NCBI GenBank assembly: GCA_004297985.1
Contig: SCRA01000037.1
Location: 32,978-96,977 of the forward strand
Length of the DNA: 64,000 nucleotides
Direction of reading: 5' to 3'
Origin: a bacterium
GTDB taxonomy: Bacteria; Vulcanimicrobiota; Vulcanimicrobiia; Vulcanimicrobiales; SCRA01
The notes beneath the pieces are model-generated. The model saw only the letters and a program-made list of their open reading frames with translations, had not been told where the DNA came from and made no database searches. The position numbers and the translations under genes are program-made. Each line of letters starts with the position of its first letter. The first letter of the stretch is position 1. Shown here in pieces: positions 10,381 through 18,487 of the stretch.

Positions 10381-10420
10381 GACGTAGCAGCGGCCAAGGA
10401 GCCCCGGCACTGTAACCAAC

Positions 10421-10454
10421 GCATAAAGCCGTACGAGATCGTACGGCTTTATGC
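10421..10454. terminator. long perfect inverted repeat between convergent genes, candidate bidirectional terminator
   Basis: GCATAAAGCCGTACGA-GA-TCGTACGGCTTTATGC, 16-bp perfect arms; overlaps the stop codon of the minus-strand IclR gene. Confidence 0.75.
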
Positions 10455-11231
10455 CACGCCGTGGACTATAGCGTTCCGTATTTCATCGGCGATTCGGTCG
10501 GCAACCTTCTTGATGGCAACGCCGAAGCGATCGATGCCCTCCGCGGGAAGATCCTGCGTGGACCCTAGGCTGCATACCACGAACGTGACCTGACCGTCAA
10601 CAAGGACGGGGGCGGCCACGGCATTCGCATTCCGGTAATATTGAGTCCGCGAAACGGCCCATCCACGCTTGCGTATCTTCGGGAGCTCGGCCAAAAATGC
10701 GTCGTTATCCGCCACGGTCTCCCGGTCGGGTGGCCGGCGCCCACTAGAGCGAATCATTCGCTGGGCATCGGCCTCCGGCATGAACGCTACTTGAGCCCCT
10801 CCCATCGCAGGGGACGTCACCGGAAAGGTCTGGCCGACGCTCACCGTCACCTTGATGATGTGCGAGCTGTTCATCGCATCAACGACGATGAATTCGCGAT
10901 CCGGGAGCAGGCGTGCAACGAAGATCGTGAGCTGTGTGGTTTCGACCCATTCACGGAGATAGGGTCTTGCCAATCGGATGTACCAATCACGCTCTGCCGC
11001 CAGCGCGCCCAGCGGTATCAGTGCGGTTCCGAGTACGTACGCCTTCGTCCTTCGGCTGAAACCGAGGATCCCGCCCTCAACCAGCGCTTTGAGAATGCCA
11101 TGGCAGGAGCTGCGGCTAATCGCGAGCTCATCGGCAATCTGATATGCGCGAGCCGACTCGACGAGCGATAAGTGGCGGAGTATCCGTATCGCTGTTCCGA
11201 CGGCAGGAACCGCCTGCTTTGTCTCACGCAC
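10449..11231 (-). CDS. IclR family transcriptional regulator
   Basis: AVPAVGTAIRILRHLSLVESARAYQIADELAISRSSCHGILKALVEGG; probable GTG start at 11231. Confidence 0.9.
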   Translation of the reverse strand: MRETKQAVPAVGTAIRILRHLSLVESARAYQIADELAISRSSCHGILKALVEGGILGFSRRTKAYVLGTALIPLGALAAERDWYIRLARPYLREWVETTQLTIFVARLLPDREFIVVDAMNSSHIIKVTVSVGQTFPVTSPAMGGAQVAFMPEADAQRMIRSSGRRPPDRETVADNDAFLAELPKIRKRGWAVSRTQYYRNANAVAAPVLVDGQVTFVVCSLGSTQDLPAEGIDRFGVAIKKVADRIADEIRNAIVHGVA

Positions 11232-11239
11232 CCCTAACC

Positions 11240-12304
11240 TCAGGCTCTTGTGTTGCGGAAACCCTGGACGATGTCTCGACCGATCTTCGGCTCCCATTTC
11301 TCGACGACGGTCGCCGTGGCGCGTTTCCAAGCGCCCAGGTCGTTGGCGGACAGGGTCAGCGCCTCTCGCCCCTTTCCGGCAAGAGCATGCTTTGCCCTCG
11401 AGAGCATTGCGTCGAGCACCGCCCACGAACCTCTGATTTCATCCGACAGCGTGGACGAGATCAGGTTCCGAGTTGAGGCATTGAGTGCGTTCCACCAGTC
11501 TCGCTGAACGAGCTGCAGGTATCCGACCTTCCACATCTGAGGATCGACCCCGTACATCGCGATGTCCGATAGCACGGCGTTCCACGCAAGGTAGGTGGCT
11601 ACGGCCGCGTCCACCGTTCCTTGGCTCATGGCGAGAGGAAGCTGTGGGAAAGAAATATCGACCGGGCCCGCTCCCAACGCGCGGATGGCATCAGCCGTGA
11701 TCTGGCCGGACAGATTTCGTACTTTTAGCCCGTGCATGTCGGCCAGTGTCCGCAGCGGCCGCTTCGCGCTGACCACGATGAGCGGCCCAAGGTCAATGAT
11801 GTCGCCAATGACGATCAAACCGTTGTCCGACAAACTCTTCGAGACAAGCCTGCCCGGGGCCGTTTCCAAGGCACCGCGGAATTGCCTCTGGGACGCGAAC
11901 TCGTAGGGTAACTCGAATGCCCCGGCTGCTATGCCGTACGGTTCGACGTAGAATGCGCTGGTCGATACCATCTGCAACGTAGCGCCCTGCGACGTAACCA
12001 GCGTCTGCATGCCGTCCGAATCATTGAAGAGTTGGCCGGCGGGAAATACTTGAACCGTGATCTTGCCGCCGCTCCTCTCCTTGATCTTGTCGGCCCATTT
12101 CTTCAGGGTGAGATCGTTGATGAAATTGACCGGAGCTTCGTGACTCACACGAATCGTCAATGTCTCGATTGGTCCGCCGCTGGATTGCGCGGCAGCGGCT
12201 TTCGGCAGTGCCATGCTCATAGCGCCTGCCCCAGCCCATTGCAGCAGTTCCCGCCGAGAGACGAACCTCATGGGAAGCCGGCTATCTGGTGACCTTTCTA
12301 TCAC
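11240..12304 (-). CDS. TRAP transporter substrate-binding protein (DctP-like)
   Basis: Signal sequence (RRELLQWAGAGAMSMALPKAAAA), LKKWADKIKERSGGKITVQVFPAGQLFNDSDGMQTLV. Confidence 0.93.
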   Translation of the reverse strand: MIERSPDSRLPMRFVSRRELLQWAGAGAMSMALPKAAAAQSSGGPIETLTIRVSHEAPVNFINDLTLKKWADKIKERSGGKITVQVFPAGQLFNDSDGMQTLVTSQGATLQMVSTSAFYVEPYGIAAGAFELPYEFASQRQFRGALETAPGRLVSKSLSDNGLIVIGDIIDLGPLIVVSAKRPLRTLADMHGLKVRNLSGQITADAIRALGAGPVDISFPQLPLAMSQGTVDAAVATYLAWNAVLSDIAMYGVDPQMWKVGYLQLVQRDWWNALNASTRNLISSTLSDEIRGSWAVLDAMLSRAKHALAGKGREALTLSANDLGAWKRATATVVEKWEPKIGRDIVQGFRNTRA

Positions 12305-12339
12305 GGTCCCCTCCTCCGGAGCCGAAGCCCTCGTTGCGA

Positions 12340-13212
12340 TTATCGAATGGTCATCTCACGTGGGTCGATCAGTTCTACGGCTTGCACGGTTGGATACGCC
12401 TTACGTATCGCGCTCTCCACGATGTGCTGAAGCGCGCTCTTGGAAACGATGCATTCGAGACAAGTCTCCGGCGTCACCACCAGACGCACGGTTACCGAAC
12501 TCGCGCCCGCCGCTACTACCTCGAGGTCGGCACCATCGGCATTGAAGCCGCTGCGAAGCTCCTTGAGTGCCGCCGTAATCGCGGCTACCGCGTCGCTCGT
12601 CGCTGCCGGCTGTACAGACGGCTCGTCAAGCTCGTTCCCGAGAAGATACGCGACGATTGCGGGCATGATCTCGTCTGCACGCGCTACGACCTCGTCTGGC
12701 GTCAGTCCGGCGATTGGATGCCGCATGATCACCGGTTCGTAATCGGGCCGCCCGAACGCTGATGCGTGCGCGCGTGCCGATCCGAGAAAGGCCGACGTAT
12801 GAATCGCCACGGAGGGAATCCCGCGCGTCTCCAACTCGATTCCGTCGTGCACACTGCACGACACGCAGGACCCTCAATCACCCACCGCAGTGACAACGAA
12901 GTCGCATCTTGCGACCAGATCGTCGATGATCTCCTCGCTCGCACGGCGCGCATAAATGAACTTCGTCGTTCGGTACGGCTCCAATGTTCCATACCGGTCG
13001 ACGAGCAGATGTCCGATGCGGTCGAGTAGGCGGTCACCATTCCCCTTGCGATTGTCCAACAATCCAGGGCGCTTACCCGCGAGCGACTCCAAGCGCAGCG
13101 CCGCCGCCAGAGTTTTTGAGGAATGATCCGTTGGATCGACGATGCCCAGCTCGGCCAGCCGCTTCGCGGCGAGCGCCTTGCGGTCGTCACTGGTTGAAGT
13201 AAATGTCTGCAC
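12340..13212 (-). CDS. UGSC-family selenoprotein (in-frame TGA = Sec at codon 113) with C-terminal NifU-like CxxC domain
   Basis: ORFs 12874..13386 and 12340..12864 are in the same frame, separated by TGA(12876-12874) GGG TCC TGC; combined protein reads ...RCDFVVTAVGD-U-GSCVSCSVHDGIELETRGIPSV...; homology-like sequence continues on both sides of the TGA; SECIS-like stem-loop immediately downstream; GTG start with GAGGAG Shine-Dalgarno. Confidence 0.85.
12844..12862 (-). promoter_or_regulatory. candidate bacterial SECIS element
   Basis: On the minus strand GTCGTGCA-GTG-TGCACGAC: perfect 8-bp stem, loop GUG, loop 20-22 nt downstream of the TGA with G at the first loop position. Confidence 0.75.
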
Positions 13213-13214
13213 GT

Positions 13215-14270
13215 CTAATTGCTCCTCGCTTGTTCGATCTTTCGAGTTGCCGAGCGAGAGGACCAGCCCGGAAGGTAGGCCGAGTGCCTTCCCGGTCCGC
13301 CGGTGACGATCACGGAGATATCGTCGGCACGCCGGCAGACTGGAACCATCACGTCGTCGCGCTGACGGTCGATCCAATGCGGCCACGTGTTGTACTTAGC
13401 CGTGTCCGCGCCGTAAATCCCGCCCGCCTTGAGGCGGCGATGTTCGTTGCGCGCGTTGTCGAAGAGGAACTGCTTCACGTCGGCTTTCCGAAAACGCTTC
13501 GCGGCACATACTCCCGCGTGCTCCGGACACAGCGCGACGAAACTCTCGCCCATGAGGTACGGGTGGTTCGATCCGAGGTTGGACATCATGCTGCCGACCG
13601 TCGTGAGCAGATCGAACGGGTTGTCGACCATCTGATTATTGATGTTATGAGGTGCCTCGCTGCCGTAGACGGTGACCGTGCTGTCATCCGGACTGAACCC
13701 GCGCTCGACGTGCAAAGGTTCCCACGGGGATTCCTCTTCATTTTCTCCGATGCAGTATGTGTATTTCCCCGGGTGGCCAAGAGTCGCCTTATCCGTGACT
13801 CCCGGGACGGCGCCGCCGATGTTCACCAGGATGAGCTTGACGGCTCGGCCGATCGTGGCATTGGCGCGCCAGCCCTGCCCGAATACGTTTGCCCCGCAAT
13901 TGACGTCGAGCTCCTTCCGGATGGGGCCATTGATGATCAGAAGGGGGGTCGAAAGATGCGTCGAGCACTGCATTCCGCCGAGGTTGAACTTGTCGTCGAG
14001 CATGGCATCGATGGCGGTCAGGATCACTGGCATGTATTCCGGCCGGCATCCCGCCATCACCGCGTTCGCGGCGACCTTCGCCACGGTTGCCTTGCCGCCG
14101 AGGGGCGGAATGTGCGCAACAAGATCGTCCGGAGAACGATCGACGTACTTCACGAATTCGTCGACGAGTTCCGGTAGAGGTGGAACGACGGGCAAGCCGT
14201 CGGTCCAGCCGGCTTGGTACATCAGCTCGATCGCCTCGATCGCGTCGCGCGACACTCGAGAGCCAATCAT
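13215..14270 (-). CDS. conserved protein adjacent to UGSC selenoprotein (function unknown)
   Basis: Full-length ORF (AGWTDGLPVVPPLPELVDEFVKY...GGKATVAKVAANAVMAGCRPEYMPVILTAI...VTGGPGRHSAYLPGW) directly upstream of the selenoprotein gene. Confidence 0.85.
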   Translation of the reverse strand: MIGSRVSRDAIEAIELMYQAGWTDGLPVVPPLPELVDEFVKYVDRSPDDLVAHIPPLGGKATVAKVAANAVMAGCRPEYMPVILTAIDAMLDDKFNLGGMQCSTHLSTPLLIINGPIRKELDVNCGANVFGQGWRANATIGRAVKLILVNIGGAVPGVTDKATLGHPGKYTYCIGENEEESPWEPLHVERGFSPDDSTVTVYGSEAPHNINNQMVDNPFDLLTTVGSMMSNLGSNHPYLMGESFVALCPEHAGVCAAKRFRKADVKQFLFDNARNEHRRLKAGGIYGADTAKYNTWPHWIDRQRDDVMVPVCRRADDISVIVTGGPGRHSAYLPGWSSRSATRKIEQARSN

Positions 14271-15418
14271 GCGGGCCTCCTCAACATACTGATCGGGTGC
14301 TCACCCAGAGTCGGAGGCGGCAGCGAGACGCGTGCGGGCGTTTCACTCAAGAGAACGGGCGAACGGACCACCGTGACCGAGCCATATGCTGGGTGCTGCA
14401 TCTCGACGAGCAAGCTATTGTGAATGACCTGAGGATCGGTGAGGACCTCGGCAAACGAGTTGATCGGACCGCACGGAACGCCAACCGCTTCGAACGCCTC
14501 AAGCCATTCGTCCGCGGTTCGGCTCAGGAGCACGGGACGGACGAGGTCGAGCAGAGCGCTCTTGTGCTCGACGCGTAGAGCATTGGTTTGAAAGCGCGGA
14601 TCTACCGAAAGGTCGTCGCGTGACAGCGCGTGACAGAAAGGGTGCCACACCTTGTCGTGGAGCACGCCGAGGTTGATATATCCGTCGGCGGTTCGAAACG
14701 TCCCGTAAGGCACGATCTGCGCGTGTTGGTTGTGACTGGTTGGTTGAGGCGTCTTCCCGTTCGCAGCCTCCGCAGCGACGAGATATCCGGAGCAGGAAAG
14801 GAGCGAGTCGAGCAGCGAGACCTCGACGCGCTGGCCGCGTCCCGTCCGCTCTCTGGCCTTCAGCGCGAGAAGGATGCCGAATGCCGCGTTAATACCGGCG
14901 AGATGGTCGATGAGATTTACCCCGGGCCTCTGAGGCGGTCCGTCCGGCTCCCCGGTCACACTCATCAAGCCTGCAATCCCCGCGACGAACAGATCGTACG
15001 CGTGTTTATCCGCCTTGGGGCCGCTGGTTCCGAAACCCGTAATCGTACAGTAGATGAGCCGGGGGTTTATGGCTGCAAGCTCTTCGTACCCCAGGCACGC
15101 TCGTTCCACATAGACCGGCCGGTAGTTGTGGATCAGGACGTCGAATTCAGTGACGGCGGAACGGAGAATCTCTTGGCCGCGCGCGGAGTTCAGGTCGAGA
15201 GCCACCGACTTCTTGCCACGATTGAGGCTGAGATAGTAGGTTGATTCTCCTGCGATGTACGGGGGGAAAGCGCGCGTGTCATCGCCTCGAGATGGCTCCT
15301 CGACCTTCACTACATCGGCGCCGTGATCGGCGAGCAGCATCGTTGCGTAAGGTCCGCTCGCAATGCGCGTGAGATCGAGTACGCGGAGTCCGGCTAATGC
15401 CCCAACTGAATTCAACAT
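14267..15418 (-). CDS. CaiB/BaiF family CoA transferase
   Basis: LAGLRVLDLTRIASGPYATMLLADHGADVVKVEEPSRGDDTR. Confidence 0.95.
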   Translation of the reverse strand: MLNSVGALAGLRVLDLTRIASGPYATMLLADHGADVVKVEEPSRGDDTRAFPPYIAGESTYYLSLNRGKKSVALDLNSARGQEILRSAVTEFDVLIHNYRPVYVERACLGYEELAAINPRLIYCTITGFGTSGPKADKHAYDLFVAGIAGLMSVTGEPDGPPQRPGVNLIDHLAGINAAFGILLALKARERTGRGQRVEVSLLDSLLSCSGYLVAAEAANGKTPQPTSHNQHAQIVPYGTFRTADGYINLGVLHDKVWHPFCHALSRDDLSVDPRFQTNALRVEHKSALLDLVRPVLLSRTADEWLEAFEAVGVPCGPINSFAEVLTDPQVIHNSLLVEMQHPAYGSVTVVRSPVLLSETPARVSLPPPTLGEHPISMLRRPA

Positions 15419-15525
15419 ATCGAATTTCTAGCAGCAGGTGAGAAAAGTGTATCACCCGTCGTGTTGAGACGTCAAGAGACGCTCCCGCGATGGAGCTAAA
15501 GACATATTGAAATCAGTATGACGAA

Positions 15526-15554
15526 TTGACTTTGAGCATTGCCGGTAGTACACT
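15526..15554 (+). promoter_or_regulatory. candidate sigma70-type promoter of dctQM
   Basis: TTGACT - 17 bp - TACACT, -10 ends 6 nt before the ATG at 15561. Confidence 0.6.
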
Positions 15555-15560
15555 CGGCCA

Positions 15561-16067
15561 ATGGACGCGCGCAACGGCGCCTCCGCCGGGCCGATGAGGT
15601 TGCTAACCCAAGCAGCTCAGCTCGTTGGTGCCGCGGGCATCGTTCTGATGCTCGTCGTCTCGGCTTTCGCGGCGATTGAGCGCTACGTCTTCCACACGAG
15701 CGGCGCTTGGATCGAAGAGATCGAGCAGTACCTCATGCTCATGACCGTCTTTGTCGTGAGCGGCAGTGCCTACACCGACGGCGAGCACGTTAACGCCGGC
15801 ATGCTAGTCCGTTTACTTCCTCTCCGCGGGCGGCGGATAGCGGCGCTTGCGACCGACGTCATCGGACTCGCGTTCTGCGGTTTCATGTTCTGGGAAAGCC
15901 TGTTGAAGGCGCTTCAGCTTCATGCTGCGCGCATTCATTCCGGGACGTCGTTACAGACGCCGTTGTACCTGGTTGCTCTGTTGCTTCCAATATCTATGGT
16001 GCTGCTGGGCGTCGCCTTTGCCAGCCGCATGACGCGCACGAGTCGCGACGGGGAGGGCTCGGCTTGA
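15561..16067 (+). CDS. TRAP transporter small permease (DctQ-like)
   Basis: Four-TM protein, AWIEEIEQYLMLMTVFVVSGSAYTDGEHVNAGML; overlaps DctM gene. Confidence 0.9.
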   Translation: MDARNGASAGPMRLLTQAAQLVGAAGIVLMLVVSAFAAIERYVFHTSGAWIEEIEQYLMLMTVFVVSGSAYTDGEHVNAGMLVRLLPLRGRRIAALATDVIGLAFCGFMFWESLLKALQLHAARIHSGTSLQTPLYLVALLLPISMVLLGVAFASRMTRTSRDGEGSA

Positions 16068-17338
16068 TCGCGATCGGCCTAGCGCTCCTCGCCTTCCTCA
16101 TTTTCCTCGGAGCTCCGCTGTTTCTCGCCATTGGGATCCCGGCGATCGTTCTCTTGATCTTCGGTTCAACCTACGCGCCGAACGTCATCGCAACCGTCTT
16201 TCAGTCGACGATCAGCAACTCGGTGTTTATCGCCATACCGCTCTTCGTGCTCACCGGGAAGGTCATGACGGCGAGCGGTGCCGCGCGCCGCCTCACCGGG
16301 TTTTTCGAATCTCTGCTCTGCCACTTGCCCGGCGGCATGGCGATCGTCTCTATCGTCAGTTCCGTTTTCTTCGGAGCGATGACCGGCTCGAGTATCGCGG
16401 ATACGACCGCAGTAGGTACCATCATGATCCCGGCGATGGTGGAAACCGGCTATTCTCGCCGCTTCGCGGCCAGCGTCGTCGCGGCGGGCGGCTGCCTGGG
16501 AATTCTGTTCCCACCCGGTATTCCGTTGATCCTCTTCGGCGCAATATCACAGGTCTCAATCGCGCGCCTCTTCCAAGCAAGCCTCGTCCCCGGAGTCTTC
16601 GTCGCGGCGATATTGACCGCTGTCGCCGTCGTCGTTGCGGCGCGAGGAGAAGGAAAGAGGCTCCCCGCGCGCTCATGGGGAGAGCGATTCAGCTCGTTCC
16701 GTGATGCCCTCCCGGCGCTGCTGTTGCCGGTCGTCGTACTCGGCGGAATCTATCTTGGGTTGGTGACGATTACCGAGGCCGCGACTCTGGCAGCCGCGTA
16801 CGCGATCATCATCGCCGCTACCGTTTACCGGGAGCTGTCGTTTTCGGCGTTCATCCGTCAGCTCGTCGACACCGCTCAAGTGACGTCGATGATCATGTTC
16901 ATCGTCGCCAGCTCGGCCGTGCTTGCGTTTTACCTGATCCAGAGCCAAGCCCCGCAGCACTTGGCGGCCGCGGTCGTCGGATCCAAGCCGTCGCTCACGT
17001 TATTCTTGCTCGCGACGAACGCTGCGTTCCTGATCCTTGGATTCATCCTCGAGCCTCCGGCGATCATTTATCTCACTGTCCCATTGTTCGTGCCACTTCT
17101 GGCGGTCGTGGGCGTCAATCCGCTTCACTTCGCAATCATCATGATTCTGGCGATGCAGATCGGCCTGGTCCACCCCCCGATCGGCCTGAACCTCTTCGTG
17201 GTTTCAGGAATATCGAAGGAACCCGTGGAGACCATCTCGCTAGCCGTGCTGCCGTTCCTCGCGGCATTGTTCGTTGCTCTCGTCGTCGTGAACGTCATCC
17301 CCGGCGTGACCTTGGCGCTGCCCGGGCTGATGAGGTGA
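16064..17338 (+). CDS. TRAP transporter large permease (DctM-like)
   Basis: FGAMTGSSIADTTAVGTIMIPAMVETGYSRRFAASVVAAGGCLGILFPPGIPLILFG. Confidence 0.95.
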   Translation: MIAIGLALLAFLIFLGAPLFLAIGIPAIVLLIFGSTYAPNVIATVFQSTISNSVFIAIPLFVLTGKVMTASGAARRLTGFFESLLCHLPGGMAIVSIVSSVFFGAMTGSSIADTTAVGTIMIPAMVETGYSRRFAASVVAAGGCLGILFPPGIPLILFGAISQVSIARLFQASLVPGVFVAAILTAVAVVVAARGEGKRLPARSWGERFSSFRDALPALLLPVVVLGGIYLGLVTITEAATLAAAYAIIIAATVYRELSFSAFIRQLVDTAQVTSMIMFIVASSAVLAFYLIQSQAPQHLAAAVVGSKPSLTLFLLATNAAFLILGFILEPPAIIYLTVPLFVPLLAVVGVNPLHFAIIMILAMQIGLVHPPIGLNLFVVSGISKEPVETISLAVLPFLAALFVALVVVNVIPGVTLALPGLMR

Positions 17339-17392
17339 GATCTCCTCGGCGGCGCTATGCCGAAATCATCGCGCAAGACGGCGGTGCTGTGT

Positions 17393-17455
17393 GCAACCAC
17401 GGGGTTGCGTGCCGACCTGGACTGTGATAGGGTACGTGCAACTTGGAGGTTGCAC
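17393..17455. promoter_or_regulatory. two related inverted repeats, candidate ArsR-type operators
   Basis: GCAACC-ACGG-GGTTGC (17393-17408) and GTGCAAC-TTGGAG-GTTGCAC (17436-17455), the second abutting the ATG at 17456. Confidence 0.6.
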
Positions 17456-17953
17456 ATGGCTGCGTCTACCGATCGAATCGAGAAGAGGGTTCTGCTGCGC
17501 GCACCGCGAGACCGCGTGTGGCGCGCGATCAGCGACGCGAAGCAATTCGGAGCCTGGTTCGGAGTCGAGTTTGAGGGCGGCTTCGTCGCAGGCGCCCGCG
17601 TCGTCGGAAGGATCGCTCCCACGAAGGTCGACCCAGAAATCGCGCAGGCTCAGGAGCCCTACTCGGGGATGGCCTTCGAGTTCCACGTCGACCGCGTCGA
17701 GCCGATGCGGTTGTTCTCCTTCCGTTGGCATCCGTACGCGATCGACTCCAACGTCGATTACTCGAACGAGCCCATGACGCTGGTCGCTTTCACGCTGGAA
17801 GATGCCGGCGGCGACACGATGTTTACGATCACGGAGTCGGGCTTCGATGGGATACCGCTCGCGCGCCGCGCTGAGGCGCTCGAGGCAAACGATGAAGGCT
17901 GGACGGCGCAAGCGCGGCTCATCGAGAAATATCTCGCCCTTGCGGTCGAGTGA
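17456..17953 (+). CDS. SRPBCC / AHSA1-domain protein
   Basis: IEKRVLLRAPRDRVWRAISDAKQFGAWFGVEFEGGFVAGARVVGRI. Confidence 0.9.
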   Translation: MAASTDRIEKRVLLRAPRDRVWRAISDAKQFGAWFGVEFEGGFVAGARVVGRIAPTKVDPEIAQAQEPYSGMAFEFHVDRVEPMRLFSFRWHPYAIDSNVDYSNEPMTLVAFTLEDAGGDTMFTITESGFDGIPLARRAEALEANDEGWTAQARLIEKYLALAVE

Positions 17954-18316
17954 ACGAGGAGACGTTCCATCACGCCAGGATCACGCGCCATCGCCCCGCA
18001 GCTTGCCGAGGCCGCACCGGTATTCGCCGCGCTCGGCGACGAGACGCGCTTGCTCATCGTCGCCCGGTTGTGCGAGGACGGCCCGCTATCGATCGCACGG
18101 CTGACCGATGGCTCGACCATCTCGCGTCAGGCCATCACGAAGCATCTGAATGCGCTCTCGAAGGCAGGGCTCGTACGGAGTCAGCGGGCCGGCCGCGAGC
18201 GCATTTGGAGACTCCAAACGAAGCGGCTCGCTGACGTACGCCGTTACCTGAGCCAGATCTCGCAACAGTGGGATGAAGCGCTCGGGCGGCTTCGCGCGTT
18301 CGTGGAGAAGCGGTAA
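17950..18316 (+). CDS. ArsR family transcriptional regulator; N-terminal frame uncertain (possible frameshift)
   Basis: APVFAALGDETRLLIVARLCEDGPLSIARLTDGSTISRQAITKHLNALSKAGLVRSQRAGRERIW in the frame ending 18316; natural GTGA-overlapping start (17950) is in a different frame. Confidence 0.75.
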
Positions 18317-18487
18317 TGGGGCGCGGCATGCGTCGGTACTTCTAGGCCGTCGAGGTGCATATCGCCCCAAGCCGAGAGGAGCCAACGGGCATCGGCCGCT
18401 TGCGCTTGCCGCCATCGCGTCTGAGGAGCGCCGCTTTTGGCAAGTAGTCCGCACCTCTCCCCGCTCGGGGCCGGACCAGGATGCGGT

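Noticed and set aside
12865-12876. Interpretation of the TGA as an ordinary stop or a sequencing-error pseudogene
   Set aside because: Frame is continuous without indel, the exact U-G-S-C context and a SECIS-like stem follow, and family-like sequence continues downstream; still requires confirmation of Sec machinery outside the window
13203-14177. 324-aa plus-strand ORF over the UGSC partner gene
   Set aside because: Antisense shadow of the well-formed minus-strand gene
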